From positions 119,268 to 183,267 of the forward strand of contig NZ_FNRI01000007.1 in assembly GCF_900107675.1 (NCBI RefSeq): 64,000 nt of DNA, given 5' to 3'. A program made the translations under genes and the position numbers. Every line of letters begins with the position of its first letter. Position 1 is the stretch's first letter. Under the pieces are notes generated by a model. The model saw only the letters and a list, made by a program, of their open reading frames with translations, did not search any database and was not told where the DNA came from. This document shows, piece after piece, positions 1-8,749 of this stretch. Source of the stretch: Alistipes timonensis JC136 (GTDB lineage: Bacteria > Bacteroidota > Bacteroidia > Bacteroidales > Rikenellaceae).

Positions 1-1
1 G

Positions 2-268
2 GTGGAAGCCATCTTCGACAAGATCAACGACATGCTCTCGAGCAAAGACTTCTCGGACCTCGACCTGGTGCTCGTGATGCGCGACCAGCTCTTCGACACG
101 ATCGTCGAGGCGATCAAAAGCCAGCTGCGGCGCATCAACAGCAACCCTTCGGGCAGCACCCGCGCCAGCGTGCTCTACCTGACGATCCTCAACGAGACCA
201 AGACGATGATACTCCAGTCGCGAAACCTGCTGAAATCACAACATTATTTCCTGGAACAGCAGAAGTAA
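2..268 (+). CDS. Inorganic phosphate transporter (PiT family), C-terminal PhoU-like end, partial
   Basis: This is the last 88 or so codons of a gene that begins before the window. The frame is open from base 2, and the GTG there is an internal Val codon rather than a start. The segment is helical and charged and ends in a stretch containing TRASVLYLTILNETK and LQSRNLLKSQHYF. I recognise this as the cytoplasmic PhoU-like tail found on Bacteroidetes PiT-type phosphate permeases. The membrane part would lie upstream. A hairpin follows 10 bases after the stop, so the gene is probably last in its transcript. Family assignment rests on pattern memory of this tail only. Confidence 0.7.
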   Translation: MEAIFDKINDMLSSKDFSDLDLVLVMRDQLFDTIVEAIKSQLRRINSNPSGSTRASVLYLTILNETKTMILQSRNLLKSQHYFLEQQK

Positions 269-278
269 CACGAATGTA

Positions 279-313
279 ACGGGGCCGTCATTCCGCTGAA
301 ACGACGGCCCCGT
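279..313 (+). terminator. Hairpin terminator after the phosphate transporter
   Basis: An 11-bp perfect inverted repeat (279-289 with 303-313, loop of 13 bases) starts just after the transporter stop codon. It is followed by ATCTTTG, which is only weakly T-rich. Downstream to 458 I see no gene, only the 3' side of the convergent DUF2721 gene. Confidence 0.6.
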
Positions 314-458
314 ATCTTTGCCATGTGAAAACCGGGGAACCGGATTCACAAGTTGGTTTTAGGTTACATAAGTAGGTTAGTGGGAGATGCAGTGACGGGA
401 CGTCGCGGCATCTTCGTTTACCGGGGATATCCCACAAACTCCTCTAAAATCCCGCTTC

Positions 459-860
459 TTAAACGGACTCCATATCTTTCAGGTGAATGTCGAGCGCCCG
501 GACCGAAATCTGAATCTCCCAGAGCGACACGCCCAGCGAGGCGATCAGCAGCAGCAGCGCCGCCCCGAAGACATAAGCCGAAAGAAGAAACATCCCCACA
601 TAGATCAGGAACATCGTCACCACGCAGAGGAACAGGCTCGAAACGCCCAACGCCTGCATCGAGCGCGTGAGGTGAAGCCGCCGGCGCAGGTTGTCGATCT
701 GCGCGCGCGTCACTTTCGAGGGGTGCTGCAAATGCTGCTCTTTGAGCGTGCGCACCAGTTGTGCGTAGGAGAGAAACCGGTTCGTGTAGGCCAGCAGGAT
801 CAGCGATACGGCCGAGAACAGCAGGGCAGGGGTCGTCAAAGTCAATTCTTCCATCGTCAT
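459..860 (-). CDS. DUF2721 family membrane protein
   Basis: A protein of about 133 residues with an N-terminal hydrophobic segment (TPALLFSAVSLILLAYTNRFL), a basic, probably cytoplasmic stretch (residues about 40-65, including RAQIDNLRRRLHLTRSMQALG), and two further hydrophobic segments near the C-terminus, ending in an acidic tail. This matches the small DUF2721 membrane family, whose function is unknown. The open frame extends upstream to 920, but those 20 extra codons do not look like protein-coding sequence. I start at the ATG at 860, with another Met two codons later. It is monocistronic and convergent with the transporter. Confidence 0.75.
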   Translation of the reverse strand: MTMEELTLTTPALLFSAVSLILLAYTNRFLSYAQLVRTLKEQHLQHPSKVTRAQIDNLRRRLHLTRSMQALGVSSLFLCVVTMFLIYVGMFLLSAYVFGAALLLLIASLGVSLWEIQISVRALDIHLKDMESV

Positions 861-1170
861 CGGGATTTTATGCGGTAAAGATACGCAATTTTGCCGAACA
901 AGAAAGCCGTAAAAACGCAATATCCGCTTCCGAAGCTCTCCGACCTGCCATCGCCCCCTAAACCCCGGTGCTTAGCCGGGGCAAAAGCGGAGCCGCAACC
1001 GCCCGAAATAACGATCATATCCGAATCCGGATGCGCGGAATACCTGATCGTAGGTATTTTTTCAAAAATTTTAAGAAAATGTAAGCGTCCTTTCGTTATT
1101 GTGAAAAAAATAACATATCTTTGCGGCCGAAAAGCGACAATTTCAATCTCAATTCGAACAATAACAAGCT
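861..1170 (+). promoter_or_regulatory. 310-base intergenic region with the pflBA promoter
   Basis: No gene is visible in this gap. At 1116-1123 there is a perfect Bacteroidetes -7 element (TATCTTTG). A near-match -33 (TTTC, 1091-1094) lies 21 bases upstream, which predicts a start near 1130 and a 5' leader of about 40 bases before pflB. The 1050-1080 stretch is unusually AT-rich (runs of T and A) and may act as an upstream activating segment. A short stem (963-968 with 976-981, CCCCGG/CCGGGG) sits mid-gap without a U-tract, and I assign it no role. Confidence 0.55.
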
Positions 1171-3399
1171 ATGGAACTGAACAAAACCTTTATCGACGGG
1201 CTTTGGAGCAAGGAAATCAACGTTACGAGCTTCGTGCAGACGAACATCACCCCCTATCTGGGCGACGCCTCGTTCCTCCAGGGACCGACCGAGCGCACGA
1301 AACACATCTGGAATCTCTGCCTCAAGGCCCTCGAGGAGGAGCGTCAGCATAACGGCGTCCGTTCGCTGGACAACAAGACCGTCTCGACCATCACTTCGCA
1401 CAAGGCCGGTTACATCGACCGCGAGAACGAGCTGATCGTGGGTCTGCAGACCGACGAACTCCTCAAACGCGCCATCAAACCTTTCGGCGGCATCAACGTC
1501 GTATCGCGCGCCTGCAAGGAGAACGGCGTGGAGGTCGACGAAAAGGTCAAAGACATCTTCACCCATTACCGCAAGACCCACAACGACGGCGTATTCGACG
1601 TCTACACCGAGGAGATCCGCTCGTTCCGCTCGCTGGGCTTCCTGACGGGACTGCCCGACAACTATGCCCGCGGCCGCATCATCGGCGACTACCGCCGCCT
1701 GGCCCTCTACGGCACCGACCGCCTGATCGAAGCCAAGCAGGAGGACCTCCGCAGCCTCACCGGCCCGATGACCGACGCCCGCATCCGCCTGCGCGAAGAG
1801 GTCGCCGAGCAGATCAAAGCCCTGAAGGACATCCGCACGATGGGCGAATACTACGGATTGGACCTCAGCCGTCCCGCGCACTCGGCACAGGAGGCCGTGC
1901 AGTGGGTCTACATGGCCTACCTGTCCGCCGTCAAAGAACAGGACGGAGCCGCCATGTCGCTGGGTAACGTTTCGTCGTTCCTCGACATCTTCATCGAATA
2001 CGACCTGGCGCACGGCACGATCGACGAGTCGTTCGCCCAGGAGTTGATCGACCAGTTCGTCATCAAACTGCGCATGGTGCGCCACCTGCGCATGCAGTCC
2101 TACAACGACATCTTCGCCGGCGACCCCACGTGGGTGACCGAGGCCATCGGCGGACGCTTCAACGACGGCCGCACGAAGGTCACGAAGACCTCGTTCCGCT
2201 TCCTGCAGACGCTCTACAACCTCGGTCCCTCGCCCGAGCCCAACCTCACGATCCTCTGGAGCCCCGAGCTGCCCGAGGGCTTCAAAGCCTTCTGCGCCAA
2301 GGTTTCGGCCGACACCAGCTCGATCCAGTACGAGAACGACGAGCTGATGCGTGAGGTCCGCCACTCGGACGACTACGGCATCGCCTGCTGCGTGTCGTTC
2401 CAGGACATCGGCCGGCAGATCCAGTTCTTCGGCGCCCGCACCAACCTGGCCAAAGCCCTGCTGCTGGCCATCAACGGCGGCCGCTGCGAGAACACCGGCA
2501 CGCTGATGGTCAAAGGCATTCCGGCTCTGTCGGAGGGTCCGCTGCGCTTCGAGGAGGTGATGCGCAACTACAAGATGGTGCTCTCGGAGATCGCCCGCGT
2601 CTATAACGAGGCAATGAACATCATCCACTACATGCACGACAAGTACTACTACGAGAAGGCCCAGATGGCGTTCGTCGACACCGATCCCCGCATCAACCTC
2701 GCCTATGGCGTGGCAGGTCTTTCGATCGCCCTCGACTCGCTCTCGGCCATCAAATATGCCAAGGTGACGGCCCGCCGCAACGCCGAGGGGCTCACCGAAG
2801 GTTTCGACATCGACGGCGAATTCCCCTGCTACGGCAACAACGACGACCGTGTCGACCACCTGGGTGTGGACCTCGTCTACTATTTCAGCGAGGAGCTCAA
2901 AAAACTGCCCGTCTACAAGAACGCCCGCCCGACGCTGTCGCTGCTCACGATCACTTCGAACGTGATGTACGGCAAGAAAACCGGCGCGACGCCCGACGGA
3001 CGCCTCAAAGGCGTGGCCTTTGCCCCGGGAGCCAACCCGATGCACGGCCGCGACAAGAGCGGCGCCATCGCATCGCTCGCCTCGGTGGCCAAGATGCGCT
3101 ACCGCGACTCGCAGGACGGTATTTCGAACACCTTCTCGATCGTTCCGAAATCGCTGGGCCCGACGGCCGAGGACCGCATCGAGAACCTCGTGACGATGCT
3201 CGACGGCTACTTCACCAAGGGTGCCCACCACCTGAACGTCAACGTGCTGAACCGCGAGATGCTGGAGGATGCCATGGAGCACCCCGAGAAGTATCCGCAG
3301 CTGACGATCCGCGTGTCGGGCTATGCCGTGAATTTCACGAAGCTGAGCCGCGAGCACCAGCTGGAGGTCATCAGCCGCAGCTTCCACGAACGAATGTAA
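1171..3399 (+). CDS. pflB: Pyruvate formate-lyase (formate C-acetyltransferase)
   Basis: A 742-residue glycyl-radical enzyme that converts pyruvate and CoA to acetyl-CoA and formate in the cytoplasm under anaerobic conditions. The length is close to the family norm of about 750. The catalytic Cys pair is visible as ACCVS (C406-C407). The C-terminal glycyl-radical motif RVSGYAV places the radical Gly at residue 717, 25 residues from the end, as in classical PFL. The two-Cys active site argues for pyruvate formate-lyase over glycerol dehydratase or choline lyase, which have other active-site signatures. The activase gene follows after 2 bases, so the two are an operon served by the promoter around 1116. 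Confidence 0.95.
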   Translation: MELNKTFIDGLWSKEINVTSFVQTNITPYLGDASFLQGPTERTKHIWNLCLKALEEERQHNGVRSLDNKTVSTITSHKAGYIDRENELIVGLQTDELLKRAIKPFGGINVVSRACKENGVEVDEKVKDIFTHYRKTHNDGVFDVYTEEIRSFRSLGFLTGLPDNYARGRIIGDYRRLALYGTDRLIEAKQEDLRSLTGPMTDARIRLREEVAEQIKALKDIRTMGEYYGLDLSRPAHSAQEAVQWVYMAYLSAVKEQDGAAMSLGNVSSFLDIFIEYDLAHGTIDESFAQELIDQFVIKLRMVRHLRMQSYNDIFAGDPTWVTEAIGGRFNDGRTKVTKTSFRFLQTLYNLGPSPEPNLTILWSPELPEGFKAFCAKVSADTSSIQYENDELMREVRHSDDYGIACCVSFQDIGRQIQFFGARTNLAKALLLAINGGRCENTGTLMVKGIPALSEGPLRFEEVMRNYKMVLSEIARVYNEAMNIIHYMHDKYYYEKAQMAFVDTDPRINLAYGVAGLSIALDSLSAIKYAKVTARRNAEGLTEGFDIDGEFPCYGNNDDRVDHLGVDLVYYFSEELKKLPVYKNARPTLSLLTITSNVMYGKKTGATPDGRLKGVAFAPGANPMHGRDKSGAIASLASVAKMRYRDSQDGISNTFSIVPKSLGPTAEDRIENLVTMLDGYFTKGAHHLNVNVLNREMLEDAMEHPEKYPQLTIRVSGYAVNFTKLSREHQLEVISRSFHERM

Positions 3400-3401
3400 T
3401 C

Positions 3402-4127
3402 ATGCTTCGTGTACATTCCTACGAATCGATGGGAACTTTCGACGGGCCGGGACTCCGGCTCGTCGTTTTCCTGCAGGGTTGCAATTTCCGCTGCCTCTAC
3501 TGCGCCAACCCCGACACGATCGAGGCCGGGGAGGGCAAACCGACCGACCCCGCCGAAATACTGCGCATGGCCGTCGACCAGAAACCGTTTTACGGCAAAC
3601 GCGGCGGCGTGACCTTCTCGGGCGGCGAACCCACGTTCCAGGCCGCGGAACTCGTCCCGCTGGTCCGCGCGCTGAAAGAGGCCGGCATCCACGTCTGCGT
3701 CGACACGAACGGCGGGGTGTGGAACCCGGCCGTCGAAGAGCTGCTGGGGCTGGTCGATCTGGTGCTGCTGGACGTGAAGCAGGCCGATCCGGAACGCCAC
3801 CGCGCACTCACCGGCCGCGAGAACGCCCAGACGCTCCGCACGGCCGCCTGGCTCGAAGCCCACGGAAAACCGTTCTGGCTGCGCTATGTGCTCGTCCCGG
3901 GTTACAGCGATGCCGAAGCCGACATCCGCACGCTGGGCGAACGCCTCGGAGGTTACAAATCCGTGGAGCGGGTCGAACTGCTACCCTACCACACCCTCGG
4001 GGTCCACAAGTACGAGGCAATGGGGTTGGAATACCGGCTCCGCGACGTGCGGGAGAACACCCCCGAACAACTCGACCGCGCCGCGGCCCTGCTGCGGGAG
4101 TATTTCCCGACGGTCATCGTCAACTGA
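3402..4127 (+). CDS. pflA: Pyruvate formate-lyase activating enzyme (radical SAM)
   Basis: A 241-residue radical SAM enzyme that installs the glycyl radical on PflB. The iron-sulfur binding motif CNFRCLYC (C27, C31, C34) is the CxxxCxxC signature, with the preceding DGPGLR loop typical of PFL activases. The glycine-rich SAM-binding segment VTFSGGEPT follows at about residues 70-78. There is no extra ferredoxin-like cluster insert, so this is the short PflA type rather than the longer activases of other glycyl-radical enzymes. It starts 2 bases after the pflB stop, implying translational coupling. A strong hairpin follows the stop. Confidence 0.95.
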   Translation: MLRVHSYESMGTFDGPGLRLVVFLQGCNFRCLYCANPDTIEAGEGKPTDPAEILRMAVDQKPFYGKRGGVTFSGGEPTFQAAELVPLVRALKEAGIHVCVDTNGGVWNPAVEELLGLVDLVLLDVKQADPERHRALTGRENAQTLRTAAWLEAHGKPFWLRYVLVPGYSDAEADIRTLGERLGGYKSVERVELLPYHTLGVHKYEAMGLEYRLRDVRENTPEQLDRAAALLREYFPTVIVN

Positions 4128-4146
4128 TTCCGTCACGAAAACACGC

Positions 4147-4181
4147 AAACTCCCCGGCTCTTTGAAAGAGCCGGGGAGTTT
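4147..4181. terminator. Bidirectional terminator between pflA and the convergent lipoprotein operon
   Basis: A perfect inverted repeat, with 4147-4160 pairing with 4168-4181 and a 7-base loop. The stem is AAACTCCCCGGCTC, so it carries an A-tract on one side and a T-tract on the other and can stop transcription in both directions. Confidence 0.85.
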
Positions 4182-4204
4182 CTCATTCATATGCGTGCTT
4201 CGGG

Positions 4205-5116
4205 TCAGAACAGCACCGTCAGCAGGATCGGATAGTGGTCGGAAACATACGTCACGCCGTAATTGTCGGTCAGCGTGCGGAACGATACGGCCATCTTCGT
4301 ATTGCGGTGGAAGATGTGGTCGAGATTGCGGGTCGGCGCCGCCGTTCCCGAACCGAAATTGTTGAAACTGTAAGCATCCCCCGCAGGAGCGATGTCGCGG
4401 CCTACTTTCATCCAGTCCCGGTAAGGCTTCAGCGCCTTCTTGCCGTCGTCGTTGGCCTCCGCGCAGTTCATGTCGCCGACGATGAAGCACATCCCCGACT
4501 CACCCGCAAGCTTCTTCATCCGCTCGACATTGAGGTTCGCGCTGTTGATACGCGCCTGGATGTACGGCTCGTTGGGAAAGCTGGAATTGGTGCGCACGGG
4601 CATGTGCGTCGAGAGGAACCAGAACTCCTTGCCGGTCTCCTTCTCTTTCAGGTGAACCCAGACTGAAGTCCGCCATTGCGTATCCCCCACATCCCAGCAG
4701 CGGGACGGCTCGTCGGGCGTCGGGCTGAGGAAAAAATAGCCGTTGTCCACCAGCGTGAACCGGTCCTGACGATAGATCAGACAGGTGTTGCCGCCTTTTC
4801 CGTCACCCGTTCCGGGAACCTCCATATAGGCATAGTTCGGGAGGTTGTTCTTCAGGAAGGTACGCTGTGCCGTGCGCGGTTCCTGCAGGCCGACCACATC
4901 GGGCTGAACCGTGTTGATCATCTTCACGACGGCCGCTTTGCGCACTTCCCAGTTCTTATCGCCCTCGTCGTTGGCGCTGTTGTAGCGAACGTTGAACGAC
5001 ATCACTTTCAGTGTGTTCGACGCACCTTTGCCGGGTCCGTCCCCGTCATCCTTGCTCGACGAGCACGCCAGGGCGCACATTGTAATTCCACAAAGCAGAT
5101 ACTTCAGTGTTTTCAT
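4205..5116 (-). CDS. Endonuclease/exonuclease/phosphatase-fold lipoprotein
   Basis: A 303-residue predicted lipoprotein (lipobox ALAC, Cys18) whose mature start, CSSSKDDGDG, is acidic like Bacteroidetes surface-export signals. The rest is a metal-dependent EEP fold of the DNase I/sphingomyelinase type: FNVRYN near residue 41, GLQEP (E79), STHMPV (H171), GDMN (D215, N217) and SDHYP (D293, H294), so the catalytic set is complete. Homologues act on phosphodiesters or phosphomonoesters, but the substrate cannot be read from sequence. It lies 23 bases after the large DUF5689 lipoprotein gene and is probably co-transcribed with it, suggesting a surface phosphoesterase working with that binding protein. 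Confidence 0.85.
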   Translation of the reverse strand: MKTLKYLLCGITMCALACSSSKDDGDGPGKGASNTLKVMSFNVRYNSANDEGDKNWEVRKAAVVKMINTVQPDVVGLQEPRTAQRTFLKNNLPNYAYMEVPGTGDGKGGNTCLIYRQDRFTLVDNGYFFLSPTPDEPSRCWDVGDTQWRTSVWVHLKEKETGKEFWFLSTHMPVRTNSSFPNEPYIQARINSANLNVERMKKLAGESGMCFIVGDMNCAEANDDGKKALKPYRDWMKVGRDIAPAGDAYSFNNFGSGTAAPTRNLDHIFHRNTKMAVSFRTLTDNYGVTYVSDHYPILLTVLF

Positions 5117-5139
5117 AGCTTTTTTTATAGTTGTTTAGG

Positions 5140-8100
5140 TTAGTCCTTGGTAATCACGATGTCGTCGATAAAGTGGCGTCCGGTGCCTCCGATCGTGATC
5201 CGGGTATCTTTCGTCGCTCCGGAGATGGGTACCGAAACTTCATGCCAGCGATGGTAGGCATTCTCATACTCGGGAGCCGTCGCGTTGGTGATCTCCGTCA
5301 GATCGCTCTGAGGAAGCAGTGTGCTCAAATCCGGAGTCAACGTACCGGCAGTACCGCTACCTGTTGTCGTGATCGTAACCGTGCAGGGATCGGGAGCGTA
5401 TTCGTTCTTACCTCCCAATCCGATGCCGATTTTGAATTTCAGGGTGACATTGGCAGTTGCATTGCCCAGGGCGGTCAGCGCAGGCGTGGTGATGCTGCTC
5501 GCATTATCCGTGGCACTCTTGCCGACCCGGATATAACCCGTTCCCTCGTACACGCTGCCGGCCTTCTCCCAGCCGTCGGGCATCGTGTATTCATTCGAAA
5601 GGTTGGTCCACATCTGCCATGAGGGGATGAAATAGTCGTGTGCCAGGAAAGCATCATCGAAACCTTCGGTCAGCAGCACATTCTCGCCCGAAGGCAGCAT
5701 CGAAGTATGGTAAGCACGTTTTTCATGGGTTGCCAGATAGAACCCGTGCTGGAAAAGAAGCTGTCCCGCCGTAGAAATCGTCTTACCGGAAGCATGGCAG
5801 GTCGTATTGTCTGCCTGCATGATCTTGACATAGAAAAATCCACCTTGGGCAACAGCCTTACTCTCCGGAACGTTGAAATAAGCCATCCGATAGCCACGGG
5901 TATTGGCTGCAGTAGTCAGTGCAAATGTCTCCGAGCCCTCTCCCGTGAAAGGCATCTCCAACACACGCACACCATCATTCCAGGAGACATTGTCATGGCT
6001 CCAAACAACCTTCCAATTCTTGGGAACCGCTTGAGTGCTTGCCGCAAACAGGCCGAATCCGAAGCGTAAGTTACCTACAATGCGCGACGTAGCCTTAATC
6101 TTGAATACCAGCCCGTTATCCTGCCAGTTATCGCCGCCCCAGCCAGTCGTAAGAAAACGACCGTCGTAAATCGTGGCAGACCCCGTATTGGCTAAGGTAC
6201 AACCTGCCACACTCTCGTTACCGATCTTGGTGATCGTACATCCCTCGGGCGACGAATAAGTCACGGTATTGTCTGCATAGGTAACATTGCGGAATCCATA
6301 CACACTACCCTCTCGAGAAACCTTGATAAGTCCCGAGATCGGCGTGATGGCGTAGACGGCTTCGCCGAAGCGGGTGCCGGTCATGGCCGCGAGGTCATCC
6401 GCGGAGGTCGGCAGCAGGAACGACGCCCCGGCAAGTCCCTTCACCGCGCCGCGTTTCTGCGGAACCGCCGTCGAGGCGAACGACGCCGAAGCATAGGTCT
6501 TCATTACATAGGTGGTGCGGTCCTCGAGTTCGAGCGTAATATTGCCGCTCATGTTCTTCGCCAGATCGGCGTCGACCACCTGCGATTCGGGCAGCGAGAC
6601 GAGCATCGCCTCATAGGTTCCGGCCGTCAGGTCGGCCACCGAGACGGCCCGTGCGGCGGGCACCTCGGAAGCGGCTTGGGTCTTGGTCACCTTGTCGGCG
6701 GCCGTCGGCGTCACCACCAACAACCCGTCGGCATCGGCAGCGAGCCGGGCGTCCTTGACGACCACTTCGACCTGATCGCCCACGGCAAGGCCGTGGCCTG
6801 CCAGTTTGACGAAGATACCGGCATCGGCATCCTGCACGGCGAAGCAGTCGGCCGGAACGTTGTCCACAGCCACCACGCGGGCCTGTATATAATAGTTGTC
6901 GCTGATCGTCACCTCTCCGGGGCCCTTCAGGGCGCGGATGGCCGAAACTTCCGCCTTCACGGGATCGTCGGCGCTCGGACGCTCGGGTTCACCCTCCACT
7001 TCGAGCAGAATGTCGTCGAGGAAGAAACGCACGTCGTCCGTGCTGTTCGCCATGTCGGCCGAAGTGATGGTGATCTCCGTCTCGGGTTTCGCATTGCGCA
7101 CATAAACCGTGAACGGTTTGAACTCGTTGTTCGCTACGCCCGCAAGCGTACCGCCCTCGACCGTGGCGCCGCTTGCAGCGTCGGCCTTCACGACCACGCC
7201 GGGATCGGTCGGCTTGCCGTAGGCATCGATCATCGCCGAAGCGAGGAACGTGAGCTTGAGGTCGGACTTCGAAATGCGCATCGCCTCGAAACGCGGCGCC
7301 AGTTTGATCGTATAGGCGCCCTGCGTGTAGCGGGTGATGAGCGCCTCGTCGCCGCGGCCCACCTGCAGGAAGCCCGGACGGGTCCAGCAGGAGACCACGC
7401 TCACGATACCGGCCTGTTCCTTGGGAAGTGCATAGGTTCCGTCGTTCCACGACGACATGAAATCGAGCGGCAGGTCGATATACGCGGCTTTGGCGTCGAT
7501 CACGTCGTCGAAACCGGTCGAGAAGACCACCTTGTCGTTGTCCATCGGCGGAACCGCAGTCGGCTCGGCCGAAGCCTTCGTGATGCAGAACGCACTCTGG
7601 TAAGCCACGGTCTTATTCGTTGCCGAGGTGCTCGCCTTGGAGCCGTCGGTGCAGCGGTGGCGAATCCACAACTTGCCGCCGGCCGGAATCTTCTTGTCTG
7701 CCGGAATCGTGAAGTCGATCGTCTTCCAGGTGGCGTCCGAAGCTCCGCCGGAGCAGGTGCCGTCGAACTCCGCCCAGTTCTCACCGTCGGCGCTCCATTC
7801 GAAGACCCACGCATGACCGGCGTTCTGGGTGCCGTCGCGGCGGCTGCCGTAGGAGTAGCGCAGGTCGCCCGAAAGCTCCTCCTTCACCGGAATCTCGAGC
7901 TGCAGGGCATCGCCCGTCTCCCACGACCCGATAACGACGCCGCGCTGGAAATACCAGTTCGACGTGGGATTGGTGTGGGTCTTGGTGCTGAACTCCAGGT
8001 TCACGGGCGAGCCCGTCCGGCGCAGGATCATGCCGTCGTCGAAGTAGCAGGCCGCTCCCTCGATAAAGGCATTGTCCAGTGCGAGGTTGGCGTCGATGCT

Positions 8101-8523
8101 GAACCGCTGGGCGATCGGGAAATCATACCCGTCGCCGCCGCCGACCGTGCCGGCTCCCTGCGACAGCAGGATCGAAGCCGTCGAGGACTCCGAATCGGTG
8201 GTCACGTTCACATAGGCCGAACGACCGTTGGTCGAGCGGTTGCGGGCCACGGTGAGTTTCACGTCGGCATTACCCATGCCGGTGCTCTCGTTGGGAAGCA
8301 CCCAGCGAATCGATTCGCCCGTGGCGGCATCGACGAATTCGAGATGCCAATAGGCGTTGCTGGTCACATTGAGGGTCAGCACTTCACCGTCGCCGGAGGC
8401 GGTCAGGCTTTGCTGCTGAATCCCCACCCGGCCGACGCTGTCCACTTCCGGATCGTCGGTGCAGGAAGTCCCGGCAGCCAGCAGAGCCGCCGCCGTGCAT
8501 ATCCATAACAAATACTTTTTCAT
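5140..8523 (-). CDS. Large BACON/DUF5689 surface lipoprotein with duplicated jelly-roll-like units
   Basis: A protein of about 1127 residues. The frame extends upstream to 8697, but the lipoprotein start MKKYLLWIC at 8523 with lipobox GTSC (Cys21) is clearly right. Visible order: a BACON-like beta domain (about 35-130, ending ILLSQ); unit A (about 140-320); unit B beginning STGFDD (about 338-500) and ending in an FFLDDI strand; a DUF5689-like domain (about 520-730, ARVVAVDNVPADCFAVQD); then a second A-like unit (about 744-930) and a second B-like unit beginning TEGFDD (about 951-1127), ending FIDDIVI. The B units resemble choice-of-anchor-J/cleaved-adhesin modules, so the likely role is carbohydrate or matrix binding at the cell surface. 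The C-terminal repeat pair has clearly lower GC and different codon use than the rest. It diverges from the SusC gene. Confidence 0.8.
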   Translation of the reverse strand: MKKYLLWICTAAALLAAGTSCTDDPEVDSVGRVGIQQQSLTASGDGEVLTLNVTSNAYWHLEFVDAATGESIRWVLPNESTGMGNADVKLTVARNRSTNGRSAYVNVTTDSESSTASILLSQGAGTVGGGDGYDFPIAQRFSIDANLALDNAFIEGAACYFDDGMILRRTGSPVNLEFSTKTHTNPTSNWYFQRGVVIGSWETGDALQLEIPVKEELSGDLRYSYGSRRDGTQNAGHAWVFEWSADGENWAEFDGTCSGGASDATWKTIDFTIPADKKIPAGGKLWIRHRCTDGSKASTSATNKTVAYQSAFCITKASAEPTAVPPMDNDKVVFSTGFDDVIDAKAAYIDLPLDFMSSWNDGTYALPKEQAGIVSVVSCWTRPGFLQVGRGDEALITRYTQGAYTIKLAPRFEAMRISKSDLKLTFLASAMIDAYGKPTDPGVVVKADAASGATVEGGTLAGVANNEFKPFTVYVRNAKPETEITITSADMANSTDDVRFFLDDILLEVEGEPERPSADDPVKAEVSAIRALKGPGEVTISDNYYIQARVVAVDNVPADCFAVQDADAGIFVKLAGHGLAVGDQVEVVVKDARLAADADGLLVVTPTAADKVTKTQAASEVPAARAVSVADLTAGTYEAMLVSLPESQVVDADLAKNMSGNITLELEDRTTYVMKTYASASFASTAVPQKRGAVKGLAGASFLLPTSADDLAAMTGTRFGEAVYAITPISGLIKVSREGSVYGFRNVTYADNTVTYSSPEGCTITKIGNESVAGCTLANTGSATIYDGRFLTTGWGGDNWQDNGLVFKIKATSRIVGNLRFGFGLFAASTQAVPKNWKVVWSHDNVSWNDGVRVLEMPFTGEGSETFALTTAANTRGYRMAYFNVPESKAVAQGGFFYVKIMQADNTTCHASGKTISTAGQLLFQHGFYLATHEKRAYHTSMLPSGENVLLTEGFDDAFLAHDYFIPSWQMWTNLSNEYTMPDGWEKAGSVYEGTGYIRVGKSATDNASSITTPALTALGNATANVTLKFKIGIGLGGKNEYAPDPCTVTITTTGSGTAGTLTPDLSTLLPQSDLTEITNATAPEYENAYHRWHEVSVPISGATKDTRITIGGTGRHFIDDIVITKD

Positions 8524-8650
8524 AACTGTAAGATAAGGTTCGTTTAAGGTTTCAACAATCCGGACGAAGTGCGGAAGCATCCCCGGCCCGGCGGTCCTCG
8601 TTACATTTGGATGACATTCAACGAAAAAATTCAAAAAAAATCGTCTTTTC

Positions 8651-8681
8651 TTTGGAATATCAAATATTACATTTATTTTTG
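8651..8681 (+). promoter_or_regulatory. Promoter of the first SusCD operon
   Basis: TTTG at 8651-8654, a 19-base spacer and TATTTTTG at 8674-8681 fit the Bacteroidetes consensus (TTTG, 19-21, TAnnTTTG) exactly. The predicted start is near 8688, giving a leader of about 80 bases before SusC. The inverted ACCACACC half-site (8683-8690) lies on top of the start site, as expected of a repressor operator. Confidence 0.7.
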
Positions 8682-8718
8682 TACCACACCAAACCACACT
8701 AATCCGTCCATCCTATCT

Positions 8719-8734
8719 GTTGTGTGGTGTGGTG
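8719..8734 (+). promoter_or_regulatory. GT-rich operator element, copy 1 (predicted GntR-type regulator site)
   Basis: The 16-mer GTTGTGTGGTGTGGTG. Its core GGTGTGGT (8726-8733) faces an inverted core ACCACACC at 8683-8690, so the divergent promoter region carries an imperfect inverted repeat spanning 8681-8737. The same 16-mer occurs with one mismatch at 26959-26974 and with two at 26928-26943, flanking the GntR gene. In two of the three copies it is next to CAAATATAC, the reverse of a minus-strand -7 box. Confidence 0.6.
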
Positions 8735-8741
8735 TACAGCG

Positions 8742-8749
8742 CAAATATA
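8742..8749 (-). promoter_or_regulatory. Minus-strand -7 box for the DUF5689 lipoprotein operon
   Basis: Read on the minus strand, 8749-8742 is TATATTTG, a perfect -7 element. A near-match -33 (TTTC) is 19 bases upstream. The predicted start near 8735 falls on the operator copy at 8719-8734 and gives a leader of about 210 bases. No gene lies between 8524 and 8766; that stretch holds the two divergent promoters, the operator and the long leader. Confidence 0.5.

Noticed and set aside
353..670. Small plus-strand open frame downstream of the phosphate transporter
   Set aside because: Ser-, Arg- and Pro-rich, largely antisense to the DUF2721 gene; no family resemblance.
963..981. Short GC stem in the pflB upstream gap as a terminator or riboswitch
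   Set aside because: Only 6 bp, no U-tract, no conserved aptamer pattern and no gene directly upstream on the same strand.
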